The notes below the pieces were generated by a model. It saw nothing but the letters and a program-made list of their open reading frames with translations, did no database searches and was not told where the DNA came from. The translations under genes and the position numbers were made by a program. A stretch of 64,000 nucleotides of DNA from Verrucomicrobiota bacterium. GTDB taxonomy: Bacteria; Verrucomicrobiota; Verrucomicrobiia; Limisphaerales; UBA1319. The stretch covers positions 203,463 to 267,462 of the forward strand of contig JAKLHY010000001.1 in NCBI GenBank assembly GCA_022709905.1, given 5' to 3'. This document shows, piece by piece, positions 34,623-45,273 of the stretch (position 1 is its first letter; each line of letters begins with the position of its first letter).

Positions 34623-35855
34623 CTACGGCTTGAGCCAGTTTTTCTGGACGCGGCTGGCCACCTTCAGGCGCAGGGCATTCAGGCGGATGAAGCCGGTGGC
34701 GTCGTCTTGATTATAGGCCTGAGAGGGATCGGCTTCCATCGTGGCGATGTGCGGATTATAGAGGCTGACGGGCGATTTGCGGCCCGCGGTGATGAGATTG
34801 CCTTTGTAGAGCTTGAGGCGGACGGTGCCGGTGACGTTTTTCTGGCTTTCGTTGACCAGGGCCTGGAGGGCGAGCCGTTCGGGCGAGAACCAGAATCCGT
34901 AATACACTAGCTCGGAATACCGCGGGATCAGGGAATCGCGCAGGTGCATGACTTCCCGGTCCATGGTGAGCGATTCCATCTGCCGGTGGGCGAAGTGCAG
35001 GATGGCGCCGCCCGGCGTTTCATAAACGCCCCGTGACTTCATGCCGACGAACCGGTTTTCCACCAGGTCCACGCGTCCGACGCCATGTTTGCCTCCGAGT
35101 TTGTTCAGCGTTTGCATCACGCCCAGCGGCGTCAGTTTTCGGCCGTTGACGGCGACGCAATTTCCTTTGACAAACTCAAGGTCCACGAACTCGGGGCGGT
35201 TGGGGGCGTCTTCGGGGGCGACGCTGAGCTTGTACATGCCTTTGAGTTCGCGCGCTGAGGCGTCCAGCCATGGATCTTCCAGGATGCCGGCCTCGTAGGA
35301 GATGTGAAGGAGATTGCGATCCATGGAATACGGTTTCTTGGCGCTGGCCTCGACCGGGATTTTTTTATCGGCGCAATAGCGGATCATTTCGGCGCGGCCC
35401 GGGAACTGCGCGCGGAACGAGGCGTCTCGCCAGGGGGCAATCACCTGGAGGCCGGGGGCCAGGGCGGCGACGGTCAGTTCGAATCGGACCTGGTCATTGC
35501 CTTTGCCGGTGGCGCCATGGGCCACGGCATCGGCCTTCTCTTTCCGGGCGATCTCGACCATGCGCTGGGCGATCAGCGGACGGGCGATGCTGGTGCCAAG
35601 GAAGTATTGGTTTTCATAAATGGCTCCCGCCTGGATCATGGGGAAGATGAAATCCCGGGCGAAGACCTCCTGCAAATCGTCGATATAGAGGCTGGAGGCG
35701 CCGGTTCGAAGGGCCTTTTGTTTCAGGCCTTTCAGTTCTTCCTCCTGGCCGATATTCGCGCAGAAGGCAATCATCTCGGCCTGGTATTTTTCTTTGATCC
35801 ACGAGAGCAGGACCGAGGTGTCGAGCCCTCCTGAGTAAGCAAGGACAATTTTCAT
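34623..35855 (-). CDS. argG: Argininosuccinate synthase
   Basis: 410 residues, full length. ATP-pyrophosphatase P-loop [19 protein letters not shown] at the start, then [17 protein letters not shown] and APWRD, the citrulline and aspartate-binding region. It joins citrulline and aspartate using ATP in arginine biosynthesis, in the cytoplasm. No other arginine gene is nearby. It is the last of four same-strand genes, 110 bases after the debranching enzyme. Confidence 0.96.
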   Translation of the reverse strand: MKIVLAYSGGLDTSVLLSWIKEKYQAEMIAFCANIGQEEELKGLKQKALRTGASSLYIDDLQEVFARDFIFPMIQAGAIYENQYFLGTSIARPLIAQRMVEIARKEKADAVAHGATGKGNDQVRFELTVAALAPGLQVIAPWRDASFRAQFPGRAEMIRYCADKKIPVEASAKKPYSMDRNLLHISYEAGILEDPWLDASARELKGMYKLSVAPEDAPNRPEFVDLEFVKGNCVAVNGRKLTPLGVMQTLNKLGGKHGVGRVDLVENRFVGMKSRGVYETPGGAILHFAHRQMESLTMDREVMHLRDSLIPRYSELVYYGFWFSPERLALQALVNESQKNVTGTVRLKLYKGNLITAGRKSPVSLYNPHIATMEADPSQAYNQDDATGFIRLNALRLKVASRVQKNWLKP

Positions 35856-35965
35856 GGCAATTCAATTTCTTAAGTTGTCGGATTATCGGGATTACTTGGG
35901 CCCGGATGTTCCGTCAAACCGCGGACATTATCCTGAAACAGACGGGCAGTGCCAGAGAGAAAAAA

Positions 35966-38900
35966 TCAAAGGCCTTTGAGGAGGCGCCACACGCGGAGGT
36001 TTTCGGAGGCGCTCCAGGCTTGGGCATCGCAGCCTCGGGGTTGGTGGGGGGCATCGCCGTCGAGGACCTCGGGGATTTGTCCCTGGCATTGGGTTTGGAG
36101 CAGACCCCGGGTGCTCAGGAGATAGGCGCGGGCGGCATGAAGCGCCTCGGGTTGAGACTCCCAGGCTCGCGCCATCGCCTCGCAGAAGACGGGGAGCACC
36201 CAGGTCCAGGCAGTGCCGTTGTGATAGGCGGGTTTGCGACGGGTATCCTCGTCACCCTCGTAGCGTCCCCAGTAAGGCCACTGGGGATTGTTCAGCAGTC
36301 GTCCGTCGGCCGACAAGATCGGGCGGGGGCAATGGGCGGGAAGCGGGGCGAGCGAACGAAGCGCGCCCGGCACCACCAGATAACGGGCGGCGGCCTCGAT
36401 TCCCTGACATGCCTTTGGGCCGGATAGCAGGCCCAGACTGATGGCGAACAGGAAATTGGGGCGGAGAGCGGAATCCGCCGCGCCTTGAAAGGCGGATTGA
36501 CCGGACCGGGCTTGCACGACATCGGCCCAGTAGCCTTGTTTTTCGAGCCAGAACAGGGATTTCAGCGAGGCAAGAGCCTGCTTGGCGCAAGCGGCCCAGG
36601 GGTGTTCTTTGGCTGGGACGCCCAGCCTGTCCAGTTGGCGCAGCAACCGGATCCAGAGGGCTTGGATCTCGATGGGATACCCTTCCCGGGGCGTCCCGGC
36701 CGGATGCTGGGTGTCCATCCAGGTGAAATGCGAGGGACTCCAGATCAGGCCGGAAGCCGGGTCCATGCGGATGCCATTGGGCGTGCCGTTCTGGTAATGG
36801 ATCGCAATGCTGCGGAGCACGTCCAGGACTGAGCGCCCCCGATTATCCACCGACATTTGGTAACAGGAAGCCTGGCCGGGCGCCTCCGGGGATTCGAGCG
36901 CGGCAGTCTCTTCGCAGGCCAGAGCGAACCACAGCGGCGCGTCTGAAGTATCCCGATTCGAGGTGTCGGATCCGTGGAGGCTGTTGGGCAAGGTGCCGCG
37001 TTGTTCGAGTTGGCCGAAGGCCGCCAGCATTTGGCGCACTTCATCCCGTCGCCCGGCCGTGAGAAGGCCCCGGGCGCAAATCAAGGTGTCGCGGCCCCAG
37101 TCCAGGAACCAGGGGTAGCCGGCGATGACGGTCTTGTTGTTGTCTCTCCGGACGATAAAAGCCTCCAAGGCGTGGATCAATTGGGATTCGAACTCATCCT
37201 CCTGTGGCGGCTTGGTGGGGTGTTCCCGGCTCGGTTTGTTGATTTCCTGCCGGGTTGTGCCGGGCGGATTCGCAGGCAGAGTCGGCTCCATGGGATCGGC
37301 GGTCACCACCAGAGTCACGCGTTGATCTTCGGCCAGCGGCAGCTCAAACCATCCGGGACTAAAGGCGTCGCTATGCGCAATCTGCCCGCGTGAGGCTTCG
37401 ATCGGATGGTAGATCGCGGTGCTCCATTCGGATTCGTGATGGTAGGAACCCGCGTCGGCCCAGACCTTGAGTCGGCGATCGGCCGCGGGCGTGAAAAGAA
37501 ATCCTTGAGGGCTGGCCAGGGGACGGCAGTGCGAGGCAAAGTGAAGTTCGGCGTCGGCGTTTCGATGGGTTTCCTGGTGAAAATTGCGGTCTTCGATATC
37601 GATCCGGACCGTGAGGCGGACATCACAGCCAGGGGGCAGGGGGGATCCCAGCGGTGGCGGGGAACTCGGCCGGTGAAACCGAAGCACGGTGGTGTTGGAT
37701 TCCGCCAGCATCTCAATGGTCAGGGCCACTTCCAGAGCCCGTCCATCCCCGGCACTCGCCAGAAATTGCCAGCTTGCCGGAGGCCCCGAATGAAAAGCGA
37801 AAAGGTTGTCGCCATTTAAGGGGGAGAGGAAACCATCGGCATTGACCCAGACGCGGACGCGCTTGGCGAAAACATGTCGGTCGACGGGCCATTTTGGATG
37901 AAGATTGGCGCCGAGGAGGCAGTCGTATTTGGACTGGACAGATCCGAGGTTGACGCGGAGTTGGGCCATACCACCGAGGCCGTTGGTGAGCAGAACGGTT
38001 GAGTCTGGGGGAGGAATAGGGGGGCGTCGGGAAGACAAGGGCGGATCCGAAACCCCGGGGCGATGGCCGGCTGGGATCGACGGGATTCTCGGGAGCAGTC
38101 GAATGCGGCCGTGGATCTCAGTTTCCTTTGGCTGATATCGTTCCAGATGGAGTTCGGCGTCTCCGGGGGCATTTCGGGCCAACTGCCGAAATTGTTTGGG
38201 TGAGATACAGGCGCAATGTCCCCGGGGCAATGGGATGGATCGAAACTGATGCGGATACTCCTGGTTGGCGAAGGAGAGTTGGCCTCGGAAATGAACCGAC
38301 TCGTGAATCAGCAACCAATGATCAGGGGGTATGAGCGTGATGCGGTTTGCGTCCAGCATCGTCCAATCCACGACTGGAACATATCGGACCTCGTTGATGG
38401 CGGCCTGGAGGGCTTTCAGGAGATCGGCCCTGGCAGGATCGGGTTGCAGTTGGTTGAGGGCAGCCAGGAAACGCCGGGGATCTTGGGCGGCCAGTTCGGC
38501 CAGCCCAGGCCAATCGAACGGGCCGATGTTTTCGACAGGCAGGACCTGATGAATGGTCTCGAGGGCCCAAGCCGCCTGGGCCCTTGCGACGCGATAGGGT
38601 TCTCCGGCCAGACCACGAGGAAGCGTTGTTGCGCTCAGGCAAAAAACGGCCGCTGGCGGCAGCAGGATGGACACTTGACCCGCAGGCGCGGCTTGAAGGG
38701 CGGGCGAAGCCTGGCCGAACAAATCCGCCTTGGGCCGACCCATCTCCGCGTAACTCTTCTCCGAAAGGTTGAATGTCTGGGCGTGATCCGGATCTGTATT
38801 GATCAGCACCAAAACAGAGTCTTTGCCTTCGGCGGAGACGCGTTGAAGAACGTAAACCGGCGAGTCCGGCGGGCTGAGTCGCTGGATTTTGGCGTGATCA

Positions 38901-40393
38901 AAAAAGCAGGGATGCGTGGCGAGTAACTGATTGATCGCCGCCAATTCGGTCATCAGGTTTTCCCGATTGCCCCAGGCCAGGCCCCGGCTTTCGTGGACAT
39001 TGATTTTTTCCTGGGCCAGCCACTCGACACCGCAGGTGAAGCCGAATGCGCCGCTGGCACTGGTCAGGGCGCACAACCGGTTTCGCAACAATGACCAGGC
39101 TTTGCCCTTTTTCGCCAGCCGGTCGTTGTCATGGGTTTCGCTGTAGTGCACCCAAAGCCCCTGGCGCTCGTTTTGACGCAGGCAATAATCGAGGTAATTG
39201 GCGATATCGCGTCCCGAGTAATTCTGAAAGAGCTCGGAGTAGGCCCACTGCATGCCGCCTTCCGTGACGAGACGTTCGGTGTCGGCCCAAGCTCCGCCCA
39301 GGCCTTCGAGCAGGAAAATGGTTTCTGGAAACTCGCGTCGCACGCGGGCCGTGATAAACCGCCAGGCCTGCATCGGCACCTTATAGCCGGCATCGCAGCG
39401 AAAACCATCCACGCCTCTCCGGCACCACACCAGAAACACCTCGGCCAGGTATTGCCAGAGCGCTTGATGCTGATGATTCAGCTCGCACAGATCTTCCCAG
39501 ATGACTCCCCAGGCCCCGGGGCTGACAAAGGTTCCCTCCGGCGTGCGCTGATACCACTCCGGATGATCTTCATGCAGATCGGATCCCCATCCCGTGTGAT
39601 TGATGGCAAGATCCAGGAACAACCGTCCGTCTTTGGCGCGGACCGCGTATGCGAGTTCCCGGAACTGATCCACCGCGGTCGTGCGCCGGTCAAATTCTAC
39701 CAGGGCAAGGTCGATGCCAGTCAAACGCAGACAGGCATAGGGACTGCCGAATCTTCCCATGCGGGCGAACGTCGTGGGGGTGGGATTGATGGGTAGCAGA
39801 TGCAGGATGCGGCAGCCAAGGTCATCCATGATGTGCCCCACTTGCCGGGTCAGATCACGCAATTTCCCGGAAGGCGGAATCACGGCATACTGAAGCCGGT
39901 CCAATTCTGTCAATTGAACATCACGCCAATCGGACCGGGTCGACAGACGTTCCTTGGTTTGCCCAAACATTCGCGGAAACGCGCAGTAAATGGTATTCCG
40001 GGTCCGGTAGTCATTGGGGTGAACAGAGACGCCGACATTGGGTCCATCGGGCCACTCCTGGCGTCCCTGGGCGTCGACCACATAGGCTTTGGCTTCGAAG
40101 AATCCGACTTCGATCAAGGGCAAATCAAGCCGCCATCCGTCCTCGTATCGGGTCATGGCGAGGTCGGACCAGGCCTGGCCGCGTAGCAACCTCGGCTGTT
40201 GTTCGACCTGTTCGCTCAACAAAGCCGGCAAACGACCCAGGGTCGTTCGAAGGAAGGCGCGGTAAGCGTTCGGCTCGGAAAGACCCGAGGCCGGGCGTAA
40301 TGAAAAACAGATCCGGTCGCCGACAAATCTCAACACTCCCTCTCCGGGAGAGGGCGACATGGTGAGATGGAGTTTTGGGTTAGCCATGGCCAA
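35966..40393 (-). CDS. Bifunctional glycogen debranching enzyme (GH13 plus GH133)
   Basis: 1475 residues. Residues about 125-560 are an alpha-amylase-type barrel with nucleophile D334 (GVDGFRCDAGYKVP), acid/base E363 (IFLLEGLGG) and HD421-422 (YSETHDNDR). The C-terminal part (about 1090-1470) is the amylo-alpha-1,6-glucosidase domain with YPWFLDWGRDTLI, GYPIEIQALW and GTAWTWVLPVF. The two halves give 4-alpha-glucanotransferase and alpha-1,6-glucosidase activities, as in eukaryotic-type debranching enzymes; most bacteria use the smaller GlgX. A low-complexity Pro-rich linker lies around residues 790-820. It releases glucose from glycogen branch points. It follows rsmI by 29 bases, probably in the same operon. 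Confidence 0.9.
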   Translation of the reverse strand: MAMANPKLHLTMSPSPGEGVLRFVGDRICFSLRPASGLSEPNAYRAFLRTTLGRLPALLSEQVEQQPRLLRGQAWSDLAMTRYEDGWRLDLPLIEVGFFEAKAYVVDAQGRQEWPDGPNVGVSVHPNDYRTRNTIYCAFPRMFGQTKERLSTRSDWRDVQLTELDRLQYAVIPPSGKLRDLTRQVGHIMDDLGCRILHLLPINPTPTTFARMGRFGSPYACLRLTGIDLALVEFDRRTTAVDQFRELAYAVRAKDGRLFLDLAINHTGWGSDLHEDHPEWYQRTPEGTFVSPGAWGVIWEDLCELNHQHQALWQYLAEVFLVWCRRGVDGFRCDAGYKVPMQAWRFITARVRREFPETIFLLEGLGGAWADTERLVTEGGMQWAYSELFQNYSGRDIANYLDYCLRQNERQGLWVHYSETHDNDRLAKKGKAWSLLRNRLCALTSASGAFGFTCGVEWLAQEKINVHESRGLAWGNRENLMTELAAINQLLATHPCFFDHAKIQRLSPPDSPVYVLQRVSAEGKDSVLVLINTDPDHAQTFNLSEKSYAEMGRPKADLFGQASPALQAAPAGQVSILLPPAAVFCLSATTLPRGLAGEPYRVARAQAAWALETIHQVLPVENIGPFDWPGLAELAAQDPRRFLAALNQLQPDPARADLLKALQAAINEVRYVPVVDWTMLDANRITLIPPDHWLLIHESVHFRGQLSFANQEYPHQFRSIPLPRGHCACISPKQFRQLARNAPGDAELHLERYQPKETEIHGRIRLLPRIPSIPAGHRPGVSDPPLSSRRPPIPPPDSTVLLTNGLGGMAQLRVNLGSVQSKYDCLLGANLHPKWPVDRHVFAKRVRVWVNADGFLSPLNGDNLFAFHSGPPASWQFLASAGDGRALEVALTIEMLAESNTTVLRFHRPSSPPPLGSPLPPGCDVRLTVRIDIEDRNFHQETHRNADAELHFASHCRPLASPQGFLFTPAADRRLKVWADAGSYHHESEWSTAIYHPIEASRGQIAHSDAFSPGWFELPLAEDQRVTLVVTADPMEPTLPANPPGTTRQEINKPSREHPTKPPQEDEFESQLIHALEAFIVRRDNNKTVIAGYPWFLDWGRDTLICARGLLTAGRRDEVRQMLAAFGQLEQRGTLPNSLHGSDTSNRDTSDAPLWFALACEETAALESPEAPGQASCYQMSVDNRGRSVLDVLRSIAIHYQNGTPNGIRMDPASGLIWSPSHFTWMDTQHPAGTPREGYPIEIQALWIRLLRQLDRLGVPAKEHPWAACAKQALASLKSLFWLEKQGYWADVVQARSGQSAFQGAADSALRPNFLFAISLGLLSGPKACQGIEAAARYLVVPGALRSLAPLPAHCPRPILSADGRLLNNPQWPYWGRYEGDEDTRRKPAYHNGTAWTWVLPVFCEAMARAWESQPEALHAARAYLLSTRGLLQTQCQGQIPEVLDGDAPHQPRGCDAQAWSASENLRVWRLLKGL

Positions 40394-40422
40394 GCGTCGC
40401 GTATAAGATGTTGGCTCTCCGG

Positions 40423-41202
40423 TTATTGAGCAAGCCCAAACCTGTCCGGCGTCTGCGGCTGGATGGGCGCATACCCACTGGGCGCAATCATCACAACAAA
40501 TTCGCCTTTGGGCGCGCGCTGGCCTGATCGATCCAGCAAATCCCGGGGGAATCCACGGCAGAATTCCTCGAATCGCTTGGTTAATTCGCGGGCGACCACC
40601 ACAAATCGCTCCGGGAAAACCGCGGTTAATTCTTCCAACAACCGGCGGATGCGGAACGGAGACTCGTATAAAACCAAGGAGCCTGGCACGGCTTGAAGGG
40701 CCTGGAGTTGTCGCAAGCGAGCGCCGGATTTGTGTGGCAGAAAACCGAGGAAATGAAACTCCTCGGTCGGCAGTCCGCTGGCCGTCAACGCCGAGATCAG
40801 GGCGCAGGGTCCCGGGACACTTTCCACTCGAAATCCCGCCGCGAGGGCCGCCTGGACGACACGCATGCCGGGATCGCTGATTCCCGGGGTTCCGGCATCG
40901 CTTACCAGGGCGATCTTCTCGCCCCGTCCAAGACGGTCGAGGAGCTCCTCGCTTCGCCGGGCTTCATTGAACTGATGATAACTGACTTGGGGTTTGGCCA
41001 CCCCCAGGTGTTTGAGTAAAAGGCCCGTGCGACGCGTATCCTCGGCGGCGATTACATCGCATTCCCGCAGGGTCCGCAGCGCTCTGAGGGTGATGTCTTC
41101 GAGGTTGCCGATCGGCGTGGCGACGAGGTAGAGTGTGCCGGGGTTCAGCGGCGGTCTGCCTGACTCGGCGGGTGAGGAGGAACCTTGGGGGAGTGAAAGC
41201 AC
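40423..41202 (-). CDS. rsmI: 16S rRNA (cytidine-2'-O)-methyltransferase RsmI
   Basis: 259 residues. SAM-dependent tetrapyrrole-methylase fold with GTLYLVATPIGNLEDITLRA, AAEDTRRTGLLL, ALVSDAGTPGISDPG and VPGPCALISALTASGLPTEE, all classic RsmI motifs. It methylates C1402 of 16S rRNA. The reading frame has about 20 extra N-terminal residues before the first strand, so an internal start is possible but not needed. It sits between the FIST gene (21 bases upstream) and the debranching enzyme. Confidence 0.95.
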   Translation of the reverse strand: MLSLPQGSSSPAESGRPPLNPGTLYLVATPIGNLEDITLRALRTLRECDVIAAEDTRRTGLLLKHLGVAKPQVSYHQFNEARRSEELLDRLGRGEKIALVSDAGTPGISDPGMRVVQAALAAGFRVESVPGPCALISALTASGLPTEEFHFLGFLPHKSGARLRQLQALQAVPGSLVLYESPFRIRRLLEELTAVFPERFVVVARELTKRFEEFCRGFPRDLLDRSGQRAPKGEFVVMIAPSGYAPIQPQTPDRFGLAQ

Positions 41203-41223
41203 GAATGGATTCAGGTCAGAAGG

Positions 41224-42411
41224 TTAGGTTTTAACAAAAAGGGCCAGGGAGGATGTGAAGCCGTGAATGAAGCTGCGGTCGCCCACAGGCCCGATTTCGC
41301 CGTTGCAGAAAAAGCCGGTCAGCGTCACCGGACCCAAGTGATGTTGGACCAGTCGCGCGTCGTGGCTCGATTCGCCGAACATCCGCCAACCGCGCCCGCT
41401 GCACACACAAAGGCATCCGCCATAGATGGTTTTGTCCGCCAATTGTTCCTGGGCTTTCTGGAGCATCAAGGAAAGGTCTTCGGTGGCTGCCGCGGCGTCC
41501 CGGCGCTGGAACTGGACAGTCTGGCCGGTGCGTGGCCATGCGCCCACCGCCAGGCTGCCCGTGGCCGGATCGGTTCCCAGCAGGTTGCGAATCAGAAAAT
41601 CGCCTCGTTGGTAATCCTCGAGATATTCGTTAATGACCAGTCCCACCAGCAGGTTGCCTTTGGTTTTTTTCTGATCTTCGGGCGTCAGATGGTTGAAAGT
41701 GTCCTTCAAGACCTGGTAGGCCTGACGGTTGCCTATCATGCGAATCAAGTTCTGGTCTGCCCGGGTGATTGTCCAGGTTTCGCCAATCGGGATGCAGCCT
41801 TGGGAAACCACGGCATGGAGCCGGACTTCGCCGCCGAAAGAGACCGCCACAAGGCCCTCCGGGTAGACCTCGCCGTCCAGGAAAACCGCCGTTTCCGGAA
41901 CCCGGGGCAAACCCACGGCCAACCCCCCGACCACCGGTTTGGGACCATAGGCCTGGTTCCATTTCTCCAGCCACGACTCGCTATCCAGATGAAAGGGATC
42001 CAAAAACACAAGCCAGCCATGGGAGGCTTCCGCCGAAATCCCGGTTCGTTCAGTCCAATAGGCGGAAGTTTGGGCCTGCTCGACGTCCGCCTGCGTAAAG
42101 TGGAATCCCTGCAATCGCGCTCCCGGAAGATAGTAAAGCCCCAGAACAAAACCGCTGGTCTCCTCAATCTCTTTATCGCCTTGGATGATCCCCTGGCTTG
42201 TGCATCCCACCAGGAGCGGAATCCGGGCATGCAGACGCAAAAGTTCCAGCAGGCTTTCCGCGCGAGAAAGATAATCCGGGGTGATAAACAGCAATCCCAA
42301 GGTAACCTGGGGAGCCTGCAGCTTCCGTCGTAATTGAGCGGCCCAGGCCGCGATCTGGCCTTCGTCATATTCCTGATCCCAGGTTCCTGAGATGCCATGG
42401 GCAAGTTCCAT
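41224..42411 (-). CDS. FIST-domain sensory protein
   Basis: 395 residues with FIST N and FIST C domains: LLVGCTSQGIIQGDKEIEE in the first half, then PVVGGLAVG, and GGCLCVCSGRGWRMFG and LTGFFCNGEIGPVGDRSFIH in the second. FIST domains are thought to bind small ligands such as amino acids and usually feed signal-transduction proteins. Here the protein stands alone without a fused output domain. It has no signal peptide, so it is cytoplasmic. Upstream, 42412-42715 (about 300 bases) contains no gene or clear signal that I can see. Confidence 0.88.
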   Translation of the reverse strand: MELAHGISGTWDQEYDEGQIAAWAAQLRRKLQAPQVTLGLLFITPDYLSRAESLLELLRLHARIPLLVGCTSQGIIQGDKEIEETSGFVLGLYYLPGARLQGFHFTQADVEQAQTSAYWTERTGISAEASHGWLVFLDPFHLDSESWLEKWNQAYGPKPVVGGLAVGLPRVPETAVFLDGEVYPEGLVAVSFGGEVRLHAVVSQGCIPIGETWTITRADQNLIRMIGNRQAYQVLKDTFNHLTPEDQKKTKGNLLVGLVINEYLEDYQRGDFLIRNLLGTDPATGSLAVGAWPRTGQTVQFQRRDAAAATEDLSLMLQKAQEQLADKTIYGGCLCVCSGRGWRMFGESSHDARLVQHHLGPVTLTGFFCNGEIGPVGDRSFIHGFTSSLALFVKT

Positions 42412-42715
42412 AATTCCAGCATACCGAAGGAATCGCCAAAATCAACGAGATGTGAGGCCTAAACATTCCTCGATCCCCCAATCCCTGGATTTCGGCAGAA
42501 CTTTGGTTTTGGTGCGCTCGATTGAGTGCCCAGGGTGAATCCCTCGGGGACAGGCCCTGACAACGGGTGTTGACGAATGTTCGTTTAGCGCGGACGCTTT
42601 ATAGGATGCGCGGGATGGCAGATCCAGCGCATGCCAAGGCGGATCGAGCAATCCCTTGATCTTCCCGGATTGACTGTGATAGCCCCTAAAGGAGTCGAAC
42701 ACTCAACAGGCCGCT

Positions 42716-45259
42716 ATGATTATGGAACCGTTTTTCACATTTCGATGGCTCTTGGTGTGGGCTATCGCATGCGGTGGTTACCCGAAGACTTCGCTGTTTG
42801 GCTTTTGCGGGAATGATAACACCAGCATTCTCTGGCATCATCGGACTAACGGTCTTAACGTGGCCTGGGAGATGAACGGGGTCCGTTATAACGTCAACAC
42901 ACAATCGATCCTGTCCTGCAATTCAACCGCGTGGCAGGCGGTGGCGACCGCCGACTTCAATCTGGACGGGCATACGGATATTCTTTGGCGCATGCCGTCG
43001 ACCGGTCAAAATGCCATTTGGCTCATGACGAATCACATTTTTGGATCAGGATTCATCATCACACGAGGCTCGTCTGATTACCGGGTGGTGGGAACCGGGG
43101 ATTTCAACCAGGACGGTTACGCCGACATTCTGTGGAATCGGATCGGCACCGACAAGAACGTTGTGTGGTTCATGAACGGCACCAATTTCTCTGGAGCGAT
43201 AGGCTGGTTGCCATCCCAACCCGACCCTGCCTGGAAGCCGGTCGCAACCGGAGACTGGAACCATGACGAAAAAACTGATGTGCTTTGGCGAAATCAAACT
43301 GACGGGCGCCTCTGCATCTGGTCGATGAAGGGCACAAACCTTGTCTCCACATCCATTCTCGATGTCCGGCTCCATGATCCAGGGATGACCAATCAAAACT
43401 GGCAGGTCGCCGCCACAGGCGACTTCACGCATGTCGGTGAATGCGAGATCCTCTGGCGAAATCGTCAGAACGGCCTGAACACCCTCTGGCTGCTTAAAGA
43501 CGGGCAATACGCCGGATCTTGTCCCTTGCCGCAAGTCAGCGATTTGAACTGGGTCATCGCAGGGACCGGCGGTTTTCGCAGTCACGCGCAAATCATGGCA
43601 TCGGCGAGCGCTTCGCCGCCCCAATTGACCCTGGCCTGGCGTTGGGGCGGACCCAGGGTGAATATCTCGCGGCGCCTGGTCGGGCAATCGGCCTGGACCA
43701 CTCTGGCGACGGGCGTCCAGACTAAATCCTACCTGGATACCAACCTGATTGTTGGGCAGCGCTATGAATACACCGTCAATGATGGCCGCGGAATTCAGCA
43801 GGGCTGGAATGATGGCTACCTGGCCGCCGGCATCAACCTCCCTCCGATTGACAATCGGGGCCGCTTGCTGCTCGTCCTCGAATCGTCGCTGACCAATTCG
43901 AGCGCTTTCAACCTCGAAATTTCCCGGTTCAAAACCAACCTGGTTCTGGACGGCTGGTCGGTTTCGACTACTTTTGCGGCCCGTCATGATGACACAAACT
44001 GGGCTGCGAACACCAACGCCATACGAACACTGAAAGCGGTCATTACGAATTTTTATCATCGGGCTGCGGCTGAGACCCATGTGGTTTTTTTGGTGGGTCA
44101 CGTGGCGATTCCCTATTCCGGTTCCGGCGCCGAGGACGGTCACCGGGGGCCCGATCCTGCGATCGATCACCGGGGGGCCTGGCCGGTCGACCTCTACTAT
44201 GCCGATCTCGATGAAGCTCTATGGACCGATTCAACCGTGAACTTCACCAATATTGCTTATCCCTCTCTGTCCAATTTTCCCCATGACGGCAAGTTCGACA
44301 ACAATCCTCCGCCCTCGGCTCTGGAACTCGGCATCGGACGGATCGACTTCGCGAATCTTCCCTGGTTCTATCATCCTCCCAATGGCGCGCCTCCCAAAAG
44401 CGAAGTTGACCTGATCGTCCAATACCTGCAGAAAAACCATCGATACCGTCACAAGCTTACGGCTTTGCCCGCCCAGGCCATCGGAGGCGGTTTTTATGGA
44501 AACCTGGCTTCGATGAACGCGGATAAGTGCGCGATCAGCGCAAAGTTATCCAGTCGCTGGTTCGGCTGGGGGCCAAATCGCCTCTTCAGTGGCGACCTGT
44601 TTTGCGTGACAAACCAGCCTGTGCTGTTTGCCGAAATGGGCGGGTTCGGCGCCTACCAGGCCGTCCAGGGATCCAACGGCATTCAGCGGCTGTCCCTGGA
44701 TCTTACCGATCCTTTGAAAGAACCAAAAGCTGGCTTTTGCGAACTCTATGGTTCATGGTTCATTGACTGGAACTTCATGACAAATAACTTGCTGCGTTCG
44801 TTGCTCGCCACTCCCAACTACAATCTGGCAGTGTTTCGGGGCGCTTTGAAGGGTGGAGAATTGCTGGGCTTGGGTGATCCTCTGTTCTCCAGCCTCAAGC
44901 GAACCGTGCAAGTCGAGCATCCTTACGGGGCCCGATCTCATGCCATCCTGGGGGATCCAACTCTTCGCCTGCAAACCTTGCGGCCCGCAACTCATCTGAC
45001 CTGTGGCGGAACCACCCCCGTGAACCTGTCCTGGGATCCCTCCCCCGAAGCCACTCACTACTGGGTGTTCCGGTCAACCAATGGAGTTTTTGGACAGTGG
45101 ACCCGCATCACTCCCGGCCCCATCCCCTCCACATCGTGTTCGGATGATCCCGGTCCCGCCCGCCCAGTGCATTATCAGGTCCGATCACTGAAGCTCATCC
45201 ACACCGGTTCCGGTTCTTTCACGAATGTCAGCCAGGGAGTTCTTACCGTGCTGCCTTAA
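42716..45259 (+). CDS. Exported FG-GAP/VCBS-like repeat protein with a caspase/gingipain-like (C25-type) region
   Basis: 847 residues; starts at ATG 42716 or 42722. After a short hydrophobic N-terminus there are four propeller-type repeats of about 55 residues, each with a DFNxDGxxDILWR...GxNxxWxM core (DFNLDGHTDILWRMPSTGQN is the first). A fibronectin-like section follows. Residues about 380-720 resemble the C25/caspase-like fold, with THVVFLVGHVAIPYS, a YYADLD strand and GELLGLGDPLFS. The expected catalytic His and Cys cannot be assigned with certainty, so protease activity is unproven. A final Fn3-like domain (LSWDPSPEATHYWVFRSTNG) ends the protein. The next gene begins 14 bases later. Confidence 0.75.
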   Translation: MIMEPFFTFRWLLVWAIACGGYPKTSLFGFCGNDNTSILWHHRTNGLNVAWEMNGVRYNVNTQSILSCNSTAWQAVATADFNLDGHTDILWRMPSTGQNAIWLMTNHIFGSGFIITRGSSDYRVVGTGDFNQDGYADILWNRIGTDKNVVWFMNGTNFSGAIGWLPSQPDPAWKPVATGDWNHDEKTDVLWRNQTDGRLCIWSMKGTNLVSTSILDVRLHDPGMTNQNWQVAATGDFTHVGECEILWRNRQNGLNTLWLLKDGQYAGSCPLPQVSDLNWVIAGTGGFRSHAQIMASASASPPQLTLAWRWGGPRVNISRRLVGQSAWTTLATGVQTKSYLDTNLIVGQRYEYTVNDGRGIQQGWNDGYLAAGINLPPIDNRGRLLLVLESSLTNSSAFNLEISRFKTNLVLDGWSVSTTFAARHDDTNWAANTNAIRTLKAVITNFYHRAAAETHVVFLVGHVAIPYSGSGAEDGHRGPDPAIDHRGAWPVDLYYADLDEALWTDSTVNFTNIAYPSLSNFPHDGKFDNNPPPSALELGIGRIDFANLPWFYHPPNGAPPKSEVDLIVQYLQKNHRYRHKLTALPAQAIGGGFYGNLASMNADKCAISAKLSSRWFGWGPNRLFSGDLFCVTNQPVLFAEMGGFGAYQAVQGSNGIQRLSLDLTDPLKEPKAGFCELYGSWFIDWNFMTNNLLRSLLATPNYNLAVFRGALKGGELLGLGDPLFSSLKRTVQVEHPYGARSHAILGDPTLRLQTLRPATHLTCGGTTPVNLSWDPSPEATHYWVFRSTNGVFGQWTRITPGPIPSTSCSDDPGPARPVHYQVRSLKLIHTGSGSFTNVSQGVLTVLP

Positions 45260-45273
45260 GACCATTGTTACCT

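Noticed and set aside
42541..42605. TTGACG and TATAG boxes suggesting a sigma-70 promoter for the C25-like gene
   Set aside because: The spacing is about 24 bases, well outside 16-18, so there is no real support.
42680..42712. GTTCGACTCC-like sequence on the minus strand resembling a tRNA 3' half
   Set aside because: The T-stem does not pair and no other tRNA arms are present.
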